Shown: positions 1 through 7,302 of the stretch, piece by piece
Numbering within the stretch: the first letter of the stretch is position 1
How the letters are laid out: the number at the start of each line of letters is the position of its first letter
Assembly: GCA_946479075.1 (NCBI GenBank)
Contig: CAMLDT010000043.1
Location: 1 to 20,045, forward strand
Length of the DNA stretch: 20,045 nucleotides
Source of the DNA: an uncultured Polaromonas sp.
GTDB taxonomy: Bacteria > Pseudomonadota > Gammaproteobacteria > Burkholderiales > Burkholderiaceae
Reading direction: 5' to 3'
The notes under the pieces: model-generated
The model's input: only the letters and a program-made list of their open reading frames with translations
Databases searched by the model: none
What the model was told of the DNA's origin: nothing
Made by a program: the position numbers and the translations under genes

Positions 1-524
1 GTGCCCAGCAGCACCCAGCGCTTGGCGCCGCCGCCTTCCTTGCTCATGAGGTAGTCCACGGCCGGAATGGCTTGCTGGTTAGGCGCTGCACCGGTGTAGA
101 ACACGTTCTTGGACAGCTCTTCCCCTTCGTACTGGACGGGGTAGAACAGCAGGCCGTTCATTTCTTCCACGACCGGCAACACCGACTTGCGGGACACCGA
201 CGTCCAGCAACCAAAGATCACGGACACCTTGTCCTGGCCGAGCAACTGCTTGGTTTTTTCGGCAAACAGCGGCCAGTTGGAGGCCGGGTCAACCACCACC
301 GGTTCGAGCTTCTTGCCCAGCACACCACCCTTGGCGTTGATTTCGTCAATCGCCATCAGCACCGTGTCTTTCAACACGGTTTCCGAGATGGCCATGGTGC
401 CCGACAGGCTGTGAAGAATGCCCACCTTGATGGTGTCGCCCGACTGGGCGTGGGCTGGCAGGACAGAGAGGCCCGCCAGGGCGACGGCGGCGCTAAGCGC
501 CTTGAGGGTAAAACGACGTTGCAT
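1..524 (-). CDS. urtA: Urea ABC transporter substrate-binding protein UrtA (N-terminal part, cut by window edge)
   Basis: Periplasmic binding protein of the urea (short-chain amide) ABC importer UrtABCDE. I translated 174 codons from the ATG at 524. A Tat/Sec-like signal starts [18 protein letters not shown] and probably ends at AHA-QSG. The mature start is typical of Urt[16 protein letters not shown], then [35 protein letters not shown] and [12 protein letters not shown]. The start is supported by a GGAGAAG ribosome site 6-8 bases upstream. The remaining two thirds of the protein and presumably urtBCDE lie beyond the left edge, since transcription runs leftward. The family is the Leu/Ile/Val-binding type I fold; the urea assignment rests on the GCWTSVSRK and YPVQYEGEE signatures. 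The leader upstream is structured (549-608). Confidence 0.93.
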   Translation of the reverse strand, partial: MQRRFTLKALSAAVALAGLSVLPAHAQSGDTIKVGILHSLSGTMAISETVLKDTVLMAIDEINAKGGVLGKKLEPVVVDPASNWPLFAEKTKQLLGQDKVSVIFGCWTSVSRKSVLPVVEEMNGLLFYPVQYEGEELSKNVFYTGAAPNQQAIPAVDYLMSKEGGGAKRWVLLG

Positions 525-548
525 GTTCAGCTTCTCCGGTAGGGGGTC

Positions 549-608
549 AATCACTTGTCGCTCCAGCAAAGCCGCTACGGGTGGCTTTGAAGAAGCGATG
601 AGGTGATT
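549..608 (-). promoter_or_regulatory. Long imperfect hairpin in the urtA leader
   Basis: Nested inverted repeats lie 25-84 bases upstream of the urtA start codon. The inner arms CAAAGCC (567-573) and GGCTTTG (583-589) match perfectly around a 9-base loop. TCGCT (558-562) pairs with AGCGA (594-598), and AATCAC (549-554) with GTGATT (603-608). Seen directly in sequence. A role as a leader RNA structure controlling urtA is inference. Confidence 0.5.
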
Positions 609-633
609 CTGGGGACCGGAGAAGAATCGGGCT

Positions 634-651
634 ATACGCCGGGTGGCGTAT
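634..651. promoter_or_regulatory. Palindrome upstream of urtA, candidate operator
   Basis: ATACGCC (634-640) and GGCGTAT (645-651) are perfect 7-base inverted arms with a 4-base spacer, about 110 bases upstream of urtA. On the minus strand the sequence reads GGCGTATAGCC, so the right arm overlaps a possible -10 (TATAGC). No good -35 is visible, which would suit an activator-dependent promoter. The regulator is unknown; a LuxR-type or GntR-type protein would bind a site of this size. Confidence 0.4.
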
Positions 652-706
652 GCAGGAGGGGCGCTACGCAGCCGGAACAGACCACGCAGGACTCCAGCAA
701 GAAACC

Positions 707-1537
707 CTAGCCGCCTGAAACTGAATAGGCCTGCAGGTCGACTGCAGTGATCGCAGCGGCGGAAACGAGCTGATAGTGTTTTTCATCGACCACCTTGACA
801 TCGTCGCCAACCAGGACCAGTTCGAACATTGCAATGCGGTGGTCAGACATGAACTGTGCAGAAACCGCGCGGCAAATCAAATTCTTGAAGGCCTGCTTGC
901 AAAAAGCCATATCTTGCTGGGTTTGCACGACCCCATGTTTATCTGATCCGCCCTTGGCTTGAACCGGCACGACAAACTGCCGGCCGTGGCGGTCAACCCC
1001 CACATAAACCTCATCAATCTCGATTTGCCCAACGCCTTTGACCGTGGTGCGCAAATGGTTCTGGAGGGAAAACGCAGTGATGCCCAGAAAAATATCGACC
1101 AGCCGGTTGTATCTGACCTTGGCGAGCAAGGCTTGTTCGTCACCAAGTGCATAAGCGCCAATGATTTCGGGTGTGGCGTCAGGAATCTTGATTGTCAGCA
1201 ACTCCTCACGGGGCGAAATGCGATTGAGCCTGACCAGACGAAACCGGTATTTGGCCCGCCCGGCGCCTTCAATAATCCATTCTTTTCCCCTGCTTGCCGT
1301 GGAAAGAATACTTGCTGGAAGGTCGTTGCGATAACGGAAGGAATAAATAAGGTCGCCGACATTCTTGGGGAGCTGAATGCCGAGCCCAGTCGCCACACCC
1401 TCAAACTCATCACGTGTGAACTCGAAGGAATCAAGCTTCGGCAAATAATGATTTTCAAATACTTTGGCAATGATCGCGGAATAGCGATTGAGCGCCGGAA
1501 GTGGCGCTGCCCTGGGCTTCTTTTTGGCATCAGACAT
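707..1537 (-). CDS. Probable type II restriction endonuclease (partner of the m5C methyltransferase)
   Basis: 276-residue protein directly downstream of the methyltransferase; its ATG at 1537 overlaps the methyltransferase stop by 8 bases (ATGTCTGA), so translation is probably coupled. An upstream in-frame TTG (1549) is a weaker start. Near residues 173-195 it shows [11 protein letters not shown] followed by VPVQAKGG, which resembles a PD-(D/E)XK nuclease core in the variant with Q-x-K (D175/E176, Q193, K195). I do not recognise a named enzyme and cannot give the recognition site. The call rests on the overlapping methyltransferase plus this core. GC content is lower than in flanking genes, as for its partner, suggesting transfer as a unit. 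Alternative: another nuclease or an accessory R-M protein. Confidence 0.7.
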   Translation of the reverse strand: MSDAKKKPRAAPLPALNRYSAIIAKVFENHYLPKLDSFEFTRDEFEGVATGLGIQLPKNVGDLIYSFRYRNDLPASILSTASRGKEWIIEGAGRAKYRFRLVRLNRISPREELLTIKIPDATPEIIGAYALGDEQALLAKVRYNRLVDIFLGITAFSLQNHLRTTVKGVGQIEIDEVYVGVDRHGRQFVVPVQAKGGSDKHGVVQTQQDMAFCKQAFKNLICRAVSAQFMSDHRIAMFELVLVGDDVKVVDEKHYQLVSAAAITAVDLQAYSVSGG

Positions 1538-2822
1538 AGGACTCTTCAATCGTTTTGCTTATGCCATCAACAAACGGTTTGCGGATTCGCTGCGCAATCA
1601 CGTTTTTGGCAACACCAAAATGACGGGACGCATGCCACATCTGAAAAGAAAGCAACTGGTCTTCCCCGAGTTGCAACGCGACTCCTGGTTTTACGGGTAC
1701 CACGCCCAGCGCGCTCATGATTCCGGAAGCGACTGCGCGTCCGAGCAAAGGCGGAACGCTGTTTCCAATCTGGCGAAATCCATGCCATTTGGTGGTATGA
1801 AACCTGAACCAGTCTGGATAAGAATGAAGGCGAGCAGCTTCACGGACCGTGATCACTCGCGGCAAAAAAGGGTGAATGGGTCGGGGTGAAGTAAATGCAC
1901 CTCGTGCGCTGTCTGTTCCAGCGCGCAAGGTGTTGCACAAGCCCTCCGGATCAAGCTTTTTGAATCGGCTGACTGGCTCGGTGGCACCGGTGTCAGTGCT
2001 TAAAAATCGCTTCTTCGAAAGCGCTGTGTGTTCCGTCCTGAGGCTGCCGGTCAGCAAGCTGTCATCGTATTTCCGGACGTACCCAAAGTTGGAGGGGTCG
2101 CGAGCCATACCACGCAGGCGCCTTGCATAAACGGACTCTGTGCTCCACCGGATAGCTTTGCAGTCCGAGTCAAGCAGCTCGGAAAACTGGTCCGCATCCG
2201 GCAGGTCCCCGATTGCCTCCCAAACCGTTACTTTCTTTTTGAAAGGTGTGGGGTATGCCGGCAGACGCTGGTCCATCCGGGCACACATCAGAAACAGACG
2301 CCTTCGGTCTTGCGGCACGCCATAGTCTGCCGCATTGAGCACCTGGTAAGGCGACAAGACCTTGTAACCAGCGAGCGAGAGTGCCTCCATCAACTCATCC
2401 AGAAATTTCGCATGCTTGCCCAGCGTCAATCCTTTGACGTTTTCAAATACGCAAAATTTGGGTTGCAACTCCTCGACCAGACGCACATAGTGAAACACGA
2501 GCTGGTTGCGCTGGTCGTCCAGCGCCCGCTTCCCGATCATTGAGAACCCCTGGCACGGCGCACCGCCGAACACGACGTCAATGTCAACGAAATCCAACCC
2601 TGCGCGGCGCCGAATCTCTGCGCCGGTCAGATCCACGACCGAAGCGCAGATGGCTTTCGAATAAGGAAAATTGAACTCGTGGGTTGCACAGTGAATAGGA
2701 TCAATTTCCACAGCAGCAGCAATGTCAAAACCCGCCTGCTCGAATCCTAAAGACAGCCCCCCCGCCCCTGCAAACAAGTCAATGCCGATGGGTCGCTTTT
2801 GGGCGAGGTTGAAGGATGTCAT
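1530..2822 (-). CDS. DNA (cytosine-5-)-methyltransferase, type II R-M
   Basis: Transfers methyl from S-adenosylmethionine to C5 of cytosine in a specific site, protecting host DNA from the partner nuclease. Numbered from the ATG at 2822 (430 residues): motif I IDLFAGAGGLSLGFEQAGF (14-32), motif IV GGAPCQGFS with catalytic Cys90, motif VI ENVKG (127-131), motif VIII QDRRR (171-175), a variable target-recognition region up to about 320, then REAARLHSYPD (327-337) and motif X GNSVPP (353-358). About 60 residues follow motif X, a longer tail than usual. An in-frame ATG at 2855 would add 11 residues; neither start has a clear ribosome site. I chose 2822 because motif I then begins after a normal short lead. 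No Vsr or C-protein gene is seen nearby. GC is lower than in the surroundings. Confidence 0.93.
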   Translation of the reverse strand: MTSFNLAQKRPIGIDLFAGAGGLSLGFEQAGFDIAAAVEIDPIHCATHEFNFPYSKAICASVVDLTGAEIRRRAGLDFVDIDVVFGGAPCQGFSMIGKRALDDQRNQLVFHYVRLVEELQPKFCVFENVKGLTLGKHAKFLDELMEALSLAGYKVLSPYQVLNAADYGVPQDRRRLFLMCARMDQRLPAYPTPFKKKVTVWEAIGDLPDADQFSELLDSDCKAIRWSTESVYARRLRGMARDPSNFGYVRKYDDSLLTGSLRTEHTALSKKRFLSTDTGATEPVSRFKKLDPEGLCNTLRAGTDSARGAFTSPRPIHPFLPRVITVREAARLHSYPDWFRFHTTKWHGFRQIGNSVPPLLGRAVASGIMSALGVVPVKPGVALQLGEDQLLSFQMWHASRHFGVAKNVIAQRIRKPFVDGISKTIEESYV

Positions 2823-3019
2823 GCTGCAAAGTATGTGGTTATTTACAGTGTACATGGCAATTCAGGAACGATGCAGGTCGCAGCAGTTGGGTGCGATGAA
2901 CACCGACACCCTGAAGCCAGCTCAAAGCCTTGAAACTCTGCTTTTAACAAGCTCATCGAGGCCCAATGCGATTTGAATCCTCGCGTGGGTCTGCAGCGTC
3001 CACCCGCGCAAGCGAACAA

Positions 3020-3040
3020 GCGGCCATTCAGCAAGGCCGC
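3020..3040 (-). terminator. Possible terminator after the diiron enzyme gene
   Basis: GCGGCC (3020-3025) and GGCCGC (3035-3040) form a perfect 6-bp stem with a 9-base loop, about 20 bases past the stop at 3062 in the leftward direction. The minus-strand continuation TTGTT is a weak U tract. On the plus strand the same hairpin is followed by CGGATTTTT, but no plus-strand gene ends here. Confidence 0.35.
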
Positions 3041-3061
3041 CGGATTTTTGAGCGAAATGTT

Positions 3062-4528
3062 TCAGGTCAAACTGACGCGCTGCATGAACAGACGTGTTGC
3101 CAACAATCCCGCAGGTGTCCAGTGCTGGCTGGGTGCCATCGCCTGGACCAGCAGCCTGGCCTGCCCGGCTTCGTCGGCACTGGCGAGTTGCTGATCGAGC
3201 GCCTGCTTGTCCACATCCAGCAGGTCTTCCGCACTCACTGCATCAAAGCTGGACGCCCCGCGGGTGGCTGAAAGCCGGGCCGCCACGCGAAAGCTGGGCC
3301 GGCGTGCAGGCGCTGCTTCACCCGCCGCCTCGGTGTAAGCGCGGCCGTCGTGGCTGGCCTCGCCGCGTATCCAGTCGTGAATGAGCTGCAGCTCATACGG
3401 GCTGAACACACCAAACATCTCGGCACGCGGGCCTTGCAGCAAAGCCCAGAAGCGGCTTTCTGCCACCGGCGCGCCGCGCTTGATCCAGCCGGCTTTTTGC
3501 AAGGCAGCGAGAAACTCCGGAACATCTTCTTCGCGCGCCAGCCAGTCATTGATGTTGCGCCCGGCAACCCGGCAATAGTCAGAATGCGCGCCGTGGCCGG
3601 TGGCACTTTTGCGCGAAAAGATACGCACCACTTCCTGCTCGATATCGAAGCTCTTGATCACATCGGTGCTGCCGGTGCCGGCATTGCTGAGCTGGTAACC
3701 CCGCCGGACCCGGCGCCAGAAGTCATTGGCATCCCCCAGCCGCGGCAGGTTGTCGAAGACGGCCTGCACGGCGCGCCTGGCGTGACCGGTGTCGGCGTTA
3801 TCGACGGTCACATGCAGCGTGAAGTAATACGGGTCCAGCCCCAGCTCATTGAGCTCATAGGCGGTGATCAGCAGATGCAGCGGCAGCTGTTCGTAGCCGA
3901 GGTTAAAACCAATCACCTCCGGCAGATAGTCCTCGGCGGCGCAGGCCAGCGCGAGCTGGATCACGCCCTGGGCATACAGGCCGTCGTCAAGACCATCGAG
4001 TGAATCGAGCCCGTAACGCGCCATCAACGCGCGGTAAATCACCACATGGTTCTTGTCGGCGGCACCGTCGCCAAGCTCCTCCACATAAGTGCGCAGCAGA
4101 TCCGAAAAACGCGGATTGCGCCAGTGCCTGAGCAGGCCGTACAGCCATGCGCCATCCACCAGCTTGGTGGGGGCAACCGCCCGCAGGAAATACAAGGCGT
4201 GGGCGCGGTTGCTGAAGTAGCGGCGCGGGGCGCCAGCCTGGCGCTCTTCCAGATACTGGCTGTAAGCTGCCGTCGCGCGCTGCGCACCCGCATGCATCCA
4301 GGCTTCAAGTTCATCGGGGGTGTCGGGCAGGTCGCAGGGCAGGCGCGCGGCGTCGGCGAGCTGCCCGTCCAGGAACAAAGCGGCCTCGGTGGCCAATTCA
4401 CCCGTGCTGTCCTTATCCAGCAGCCGGCGGTAAAAACGGGCCAGCGTACCGCCAGGAACCTCCAGCGCAGCAGGGCCGGGCGGCGCAGCCGGGGGACGTG
4501 AAAGCCATTCGTTCGCAGAGATATACAT
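3062..4528 (-). CDS. Iron-containing redox enzyme family protein (haem-oxygenase-like diiron oxidase/oxygenase)
   Basis: 488 residues. The central part (about 140-300) carries the signature of the iron-containing redox enzyme / haem-oxygenase-like diiron (HDO) group: GYEQLPLH (211-217), then ELNELGLDPYYFTLHVTV (225-242) and DNADTGH (243-249). Likely metal ligands are E213, H239, D243 or D246, and H249, with E150/E151 and H161 from an earlier helix. Characterised HDO proteins (UndA, BesC, CADD, FlcD) activate O2 on small substrates or amino acids; the substrate here is unknown. The N-terminal 140 and C-terminal 100 residues are not recognised and make it longer than the minimal enzymes. No signal peptide, so cytoplasmic. 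It stands alone: no peptide precursor or biosynthetic partner is adjacent. ATG at 4528 has only a weak ribosome site. Confidence 0.8.
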   Translation of the reverse strand: MYISANEWLSRPPAAPPGPAALEVPGGTLARFYRRLLDKDSTGELATEAALFLDGQLADAARLPCDLPDTPDELEAWMHAGAQRATAAYSQYLEERQAGAPRRYFSNRAHALYFLRAVAPTKLVDGAWLYGLLRHWRNPRFSDLLRTYVEELGDGAADKNHVVIYRALMARYGLDSLDGLDDGLYAQGVIQLALACAAEDYLPEVIGFNLGYEQLPLHLLITAYELNELGLDPYYFTLHVTVDNADTGHARRAVQAVFDNLPRLGDANDFWRRVRRGYQLSNAGTGSTDVIKSFDIEQEVVRIFSRKSATGHGAHSDYCRVAGRNINDWLAREEDVPEFLAALQKAGWIKRGAPVAESRFWALLQGPRAEMFGVFSPYELQLIHDWIRGEASHDGRAYTEAAGEAAPARRPSFRVAARLSATRGASSFDAVSAEDLLDVDKQALDQQLASADEAGQARLLVQAMAPSQHWTPAGLLATRLFMQRVSLT

Positions 4529-4556
4529 GCTTGCTCAGGTGATGAGAGCCATCCAG

Positions 4557-4581
4557 CATGCGTGCCGCAGCACGGTGCATG
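4557..4581 (-). promoter_or_regulatory. Imperfect hairpin in the leader of the diiron enzyme gene
   Basis: CATGC (4557-4561) pairs with GCATG (4577-4581) and GTGC (4562-4565) with GCAC (4570-4573), with a three-base bulge on one side. It lies about 29-53 bases before the start at 4528. Function unknown. Confidence 0.25.
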
Positions 4582-4708
4582 TATAGGTGGGCCGCCCCAG
4601 CGCAGGTGGGAGACCTCCTACCCGCGGGCACGCGCGCCCATGGCACGAACACTTGTCGCCAGCCGGCGCCTGATCGTGCAGGCGCATACTGCGTGCGCCT
4701 CGTCGCCA

Positions 4709-4765
4709 TGCTATAAAATTCGGAGCTGCTTAACCTTGCTGGACGGGGGCTGGGGCCGGGTTTGT
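4709..4765 (+). repeat. Dispersed intergenic repeat, copy 1 (diverged)
   Basis: Shares the order GCTAT...AGCTGCTT...CTTGCTGGAC.GGGGCTGG with the copies at 6013, 7208 and 16594, but is the most diverged. It sits just downstream of the AI-2E-family gene (leftward) and upstream of the diiron enzyme gene. Confidence 0.6.
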
Positions 4766-4785
4766 CTAAAAAATAGAAACAAGCC

Positions 4786-5928
4786 CTAGACGTGTTTGCT
4801 CGGGTCTGCCGGCGCTGGCGCCTCGGCAAGGGGTGGCGGCGGAAGTGCGGCAGCCTGCCCGGCCTCCGCGCGCGCCTTGGCAAACAGGTCCCAGGCCGCC
4901 ATGAACATCGCCGCCACCACCGGCCCGATCACGAACCCATTCAGACCAAAAATTGCCATGCCACCGAGCGTGGAGACCAGCACCACGTAGTCGGGCATCT
5001 TGGTGTCCTTGCCGACCAGCAAGGGGCGCAGGATGTTGTCCACCAGGCCAATCACCAGCACGCCAAAAGCCGTGAGCACCAGGCCCTTGCCGAGGTCGCC
5101 GGTGACCAGGTAATAAATCGCCACCGGGCCCCAGACCAGTGCCGCGCCGACAGCCGGCAACAGCGACAGAAAGGCCATCAACGTGCCCCAGAGCACCGGC
5201 GCGTGAATGCCCAGCATCCAGAAAATCAGCCCCCCAAGCGCACCCTGCAACATCGCCACCACCACATTGCCCTTGACGGTGGCGCGGATCACGGTGACGA
5301 ACTTGCCCGACAACTCGCGCTTGATGCCCGACTCCAGCGGCACCGCGTCCCGGATGCGCCTGGCCAGCGCGCCGCCATCGCGCAGCAGGAAAAACAGGAT
5401 GTACAGCATGACGAAGAAGCTGACGACGAAGTCAAAGGCGTTCTGCCCGATGTTCAGCGCCTGGGTGGCCAGGAACTGGCTGCCCCTGGAAATGCTGGCC
5501 GAGACCCGCTCCAGGATGACGCTGGTGTTGCTCAGGCCAAATCGGTCCAGCAAACCCGTGACCCAGGCCGGCAAGGCACCGTACACCTGCTGGAAGTAGC
5601 TGCTGACGCTGAACTCGCCGGACTGCATGCGCTGGTACAGCGCCGACGCTTCCTGCACCAGCGAGGCGACGATCAGACCCAGGGGCAGAATCACCGCCAC
5701 CAGGATGATGCTTAGCGTGGCCAGCGCAGCCAGCGTGCGGCGGTTGGGCATGGCCCTGAGCAGGCGCGCGAACAGCGGTGTGAACATCAGCGCAAAAATG
5801 GCGCCCCAGAACACCGCGCCATAAAAAGGCCAGAGCACCCAGACAAAGGCCAGCGACACCAGCAGCAACAGCAGCAGGAAAAACCGGTTTTCCAGGGAAG
5901 ATGATCGTGCAATGCTGGACAGTTTCAT
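4786..5928 (-). CDS. AI-2E family transporter (PerM/YdiK type membrane protein)
   Basis: 380 residues from the ATG at 5928; an in-frame TTG at 5946 would add six residues but has no ribosome site. The protein has two N-terminal membrane segments (LLLLLLVSLAFVWVLWPFYG and ALATLSIILVAVILPLGLIV), a soluble stretch, then several membrane helices containing the family pattern of VKGNVVVAMLQGALGGLIF, LSLLPAVGAALVWGP and LVDNILRPLLVG. This matches the AI-2E transporter family (formerly UPF0118), about 350 residues, whose members export autoinducer-2 or act as Na+/H+ antiporters or peptide-related exporters. The substrate cannot be read from sequence. The Pro/Ala-rich cytoplasmic tail is low complexity. 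The upstream gap to the EF-hand gene is shared and divergent. Confidence 0.9.
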   Translation of the reverse strand: MKLSSIARSSSLENRFFLLLLLLVSLAFVWVLWPFYGAVFWGAIFALMFTPLFARLLRAMPNRRTLAALATLSIILVAVILPLGLIVASLVQEASALYQRMQSGEFSVSSYFQQVYGALPAWVTGLLDRFGLSNTSVILERVSASISRGSQFLATQALNIGQNAFDFVVSFFVMLYILFFLLRDGGALARRIRDAVPLESGIKRELSGKFVTVIRATVKGNVVVAMLQGALGGLIFWMLGIHAPVLWGTLMAFLSLLPAVGAALVWGPVAIYYLVTGDLGKGLVLTAFGVLVIGLVDNILRPLLVGKDTKMPDYVVLVSTLGGMAIFGLNGFVIGPVVAAMFMAAWDLFAKARAEAGQAAALPPPPLAEAPAPADPSKHV

Positions 5929-6012
5929 GATGCGGTGCCTGTGCAAAAAGTGGGGCCGGGGTTGACAGCGATGGTATCGGCAAATCTTGCCGCCGCACCT
6001 TCGTCTTGTGGT

Positions 6013-6069
6013 TTGCTATTGAAAGAGTAGCTGCTTGCCCTTGCCCAGCAAGGGCTGGAGGTCTTTTTG
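6013..6069 (+). repeat. Dispersed intergenic repeat, copy 2
   Basis: Two hairpins: GCTA (6015-6018)/TAGC (6028-6031) and GCCCTTG (6037-6043)/CAAGGGC (6049-6055), then TGGAGGTC. It lies in the 310-base divergent gap between the AI-2E-family gene and the EF-hand gene. Nothing else coding is seen in this gap; a TTGACA at 5962 lacks a matching -10. Confidence 0.75.
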
Positions 6070-6178
6070 TTCACAAGTCCGGGGCTCAGGGCGTTGCAGT
6101 GACAAAGCAAAGAAATGTGTCGCGCCGCGGGCCGAATGTAAACCTGCGAAACACCCTGAAAAACCGCTGGCCGGGCGC

Positions 6179-6227
6179 GCCGGGCAGGCGTCCAATAGAG
6201 CCTTGTCAGACTCACCGCCTGCCCGGC
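6179..6227 (+). promoter_or_regulatory. 12-bp perfect inverted repeat just before the EF-hand gene
   Basis: GCCGGGCAGGCG (6179-6190) and CGCCTGCCCGGC (6216-6227) are exact inverted arms around 25 bases, ending 11 bases before the ATG at 6239. In RNA the right arm would occupy the ribosome-binding region, where no purine-rich site is visible. It could be a translational control hairpin or an operator. Confidence 0.5.
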
Positions 6228-6238
6228 CCGCCCGCTCC

Positions 6239-6685
6239 ATGACCCGTTCCCTCATTTTTCGTTCCACGCCTTCACACCTGAGCTCGCACCCGGACCGCGG
6301 TCCGCAGACTCCCGCCCGTGCCAACGCTCAAGCCACCGGGCACGTCCGGCCTGGTCAGCGGCAAGCACCTTTGCTTGTTGTCATAGTCAGCGCGCTGGCG
6401 CTGGGCACCGCCGTGCTGCTGTGGAGTGCCGCCGCGCAGGCGCAGACCGCGCCGCCTGCGCCTGCCGTGGCGAGCGCGCCGTCCAATGAACCCCACTACA
6501 CCGCTGCGCAGATCGCACAGGCCTTCAGCTTCATTGATGCCAACCGCGACGGCCAGCTCAGCCGCGAGGAAGCCGCAGGCTTTCGGGGCGTGGCGCGGCA
6601 TTTTGACGAAGCCGACACCAACAAGGACGGTATGCTGTCGCGCGAGGAATTTGAAAGCGCCCTGAGCGGCGGGAAAAAACGCTGA
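6239..6685 (+). CDS. EF-hand calcium-binding protein, secreted or membrane-anchored
   Basis: 148 residues from the ATG at 6239. The frame is open further upstream, but that stretch overlaps the intergenic repeat at 6013-6069 and reads as low-quality protein, so the internal ATG is preferred. An unusually long basic N-terminus (1-43) precedes a hydrophobic segment LLVVIVSALALGTAVLLW (45-62) and a likely cleavage site AQA-QT near 68. Two canonical EF-hand loops follow: D100-N102-D104-G105-Q106-S108-E111 and D126-N128-D130-G131-S134-E137. It probably binds Ca2+ in the periplasm; the partner is unknown. No ribosome site is visible, and a 12-bp inverted repeat lies immediately upstream. The VOC gene follows 58 bases later with its own ribosome site. 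Confidence 0.85.
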   Translation: MTRSLIFRSTPSHLSSHPDRGPQTPARANAQATGHVRPGQRQAPLLVVIVSALALGTAVLLWSAAAQAQTAPPAPAVASAPSNEPHYTAAQIAQAFSFIDANRDGQLSREEAAGFRGVARHFDEADTNKDGMLSREEFESALSGGKKR

Positions 6686-6743
6686 GGCCGCGGCTGGAAG
6701 CCCGGCCGCAGTACCGATGACGACATGACGTTGAGGAGACCCC

Positions 6744-7205
6744 ATGGCGATTCATGAATTGTTTGCCTGCATCCGCGTCAAAAACACCGACGCGGCGATT
6801 GACTTCTACACCCGCGTGTTCGGCGCCCGTGAAAAATTCCGGCTGGTGGAGCCCGGCGGCCGCGTCGGCCATGCCGAGCTGGACCTGCAGGCCAGCACCC
6901 TGATGATCTCCGACGAGTTTCCGGAATACGGCATGCTGGCGCCGCAAGCGGGCGCGCCGGTGTCCATGAGCCTGCACCTGCATGTGGACAACTGCGACGA
7001 ACTCATCGCACGCGCCCTGCAGGCCGGCGCCAAGCTGGAAATGGCCGCGCAGGACCAGTTTTACGGCGAACGCTCGGGCAGCTTCATCGACCCTTTCGGC
7101 TACCGCTGGAATGTCGGCCACCCGATTGAAAAGCTCAGCACGGAGGAAATGCAGCGGCGCTACACCGCCCTGCTGTCCACGCCGCCCTCCTCCCCATCCT
7201 CCTGA
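6744..7205 (+). CDS. VOC family protein (glyoxalase/bleomycin-resistance/PhnB-like)
   Basis: 153 residues; the ATG follows a strong GAGGAG site. It contains paired beta-alpha-beta-beta-beta modules of the vicinal oxygen chelate fold: FACIRVKNTDAAIDFYTRVF (7-26), GHAELDL (42-48), LHLHVDNCDEL (77-87) and YGERSGSFIDPFGYRWNVG (107-125). Candidate metal ligands are H43 or E45, H80 and E109. This arrangement is closest to PhnB-like / YdcJ-like VOC proteins, many of unknown substrate. The Ser/Pro-rich tail TPPSSPSS is not conserved-looking. The stop is followed three bases later by an intergenic repeat and then the end of the convergent kinase gene. Confidence 0.9.
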   Translation: MAIHELFACIRVKNTDAAIDFYTRVFGAREKFRLVEPGGRVGHAELDLQASTLMISDEFPEYGMLAPQAGAPVSMSLHLHVDNCDELIARALQAGAKLEMAAQDQFYGERSGSFIDPFGYRWNVGHPIEKLSTEEMQRRYTALLSTPPSSPSS

Positions 7206-7207
7206 AG

Positions 7208-7264
7208 CCGCTACCAAAACGATAGCTGCCTGCGCCCGCCAGACAAGGGCTGGAGGCCGATTTG
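7208..7264 (+). repeat. Dispersed intergenic repeat, copy 3
   Basis: GCTA (7210-7213)/TAGC (7223-7226), then ...ACAAGGGCTGGAGGCCG. The left arm of the second hairpin (GCGCCCG) is degenerate. It fills the gap between the convergent ends of the VOC gene and the large kinase. Confidence 0.75.
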
Positions 7265-7302
7265 ATACCCAATCCGCTAGCAATGGCGCAAAGGCCGGGC
7301 CT

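Noticed and set aside
2966..2990. tRNA T-arm-like string (GATTTGAATCC) near a possible integration point of the R-M genes
   Set aside because: The stem does not pair with the correct 7-base loop and no acceptor or anticodon arms are found, so it is not a tRNA or a supported attachment site.
4792..5715. Plus-strand open frame opposite the AI-2E-family gene
   Set aside because: Antisense shadow with His/Gln-rich low-complexity translation.
5962..5990. TTGACA as a -35 element for the EF-hand gene
   Set aside because: No acceptable -10 at 16-18 bases (TCTTGC only).
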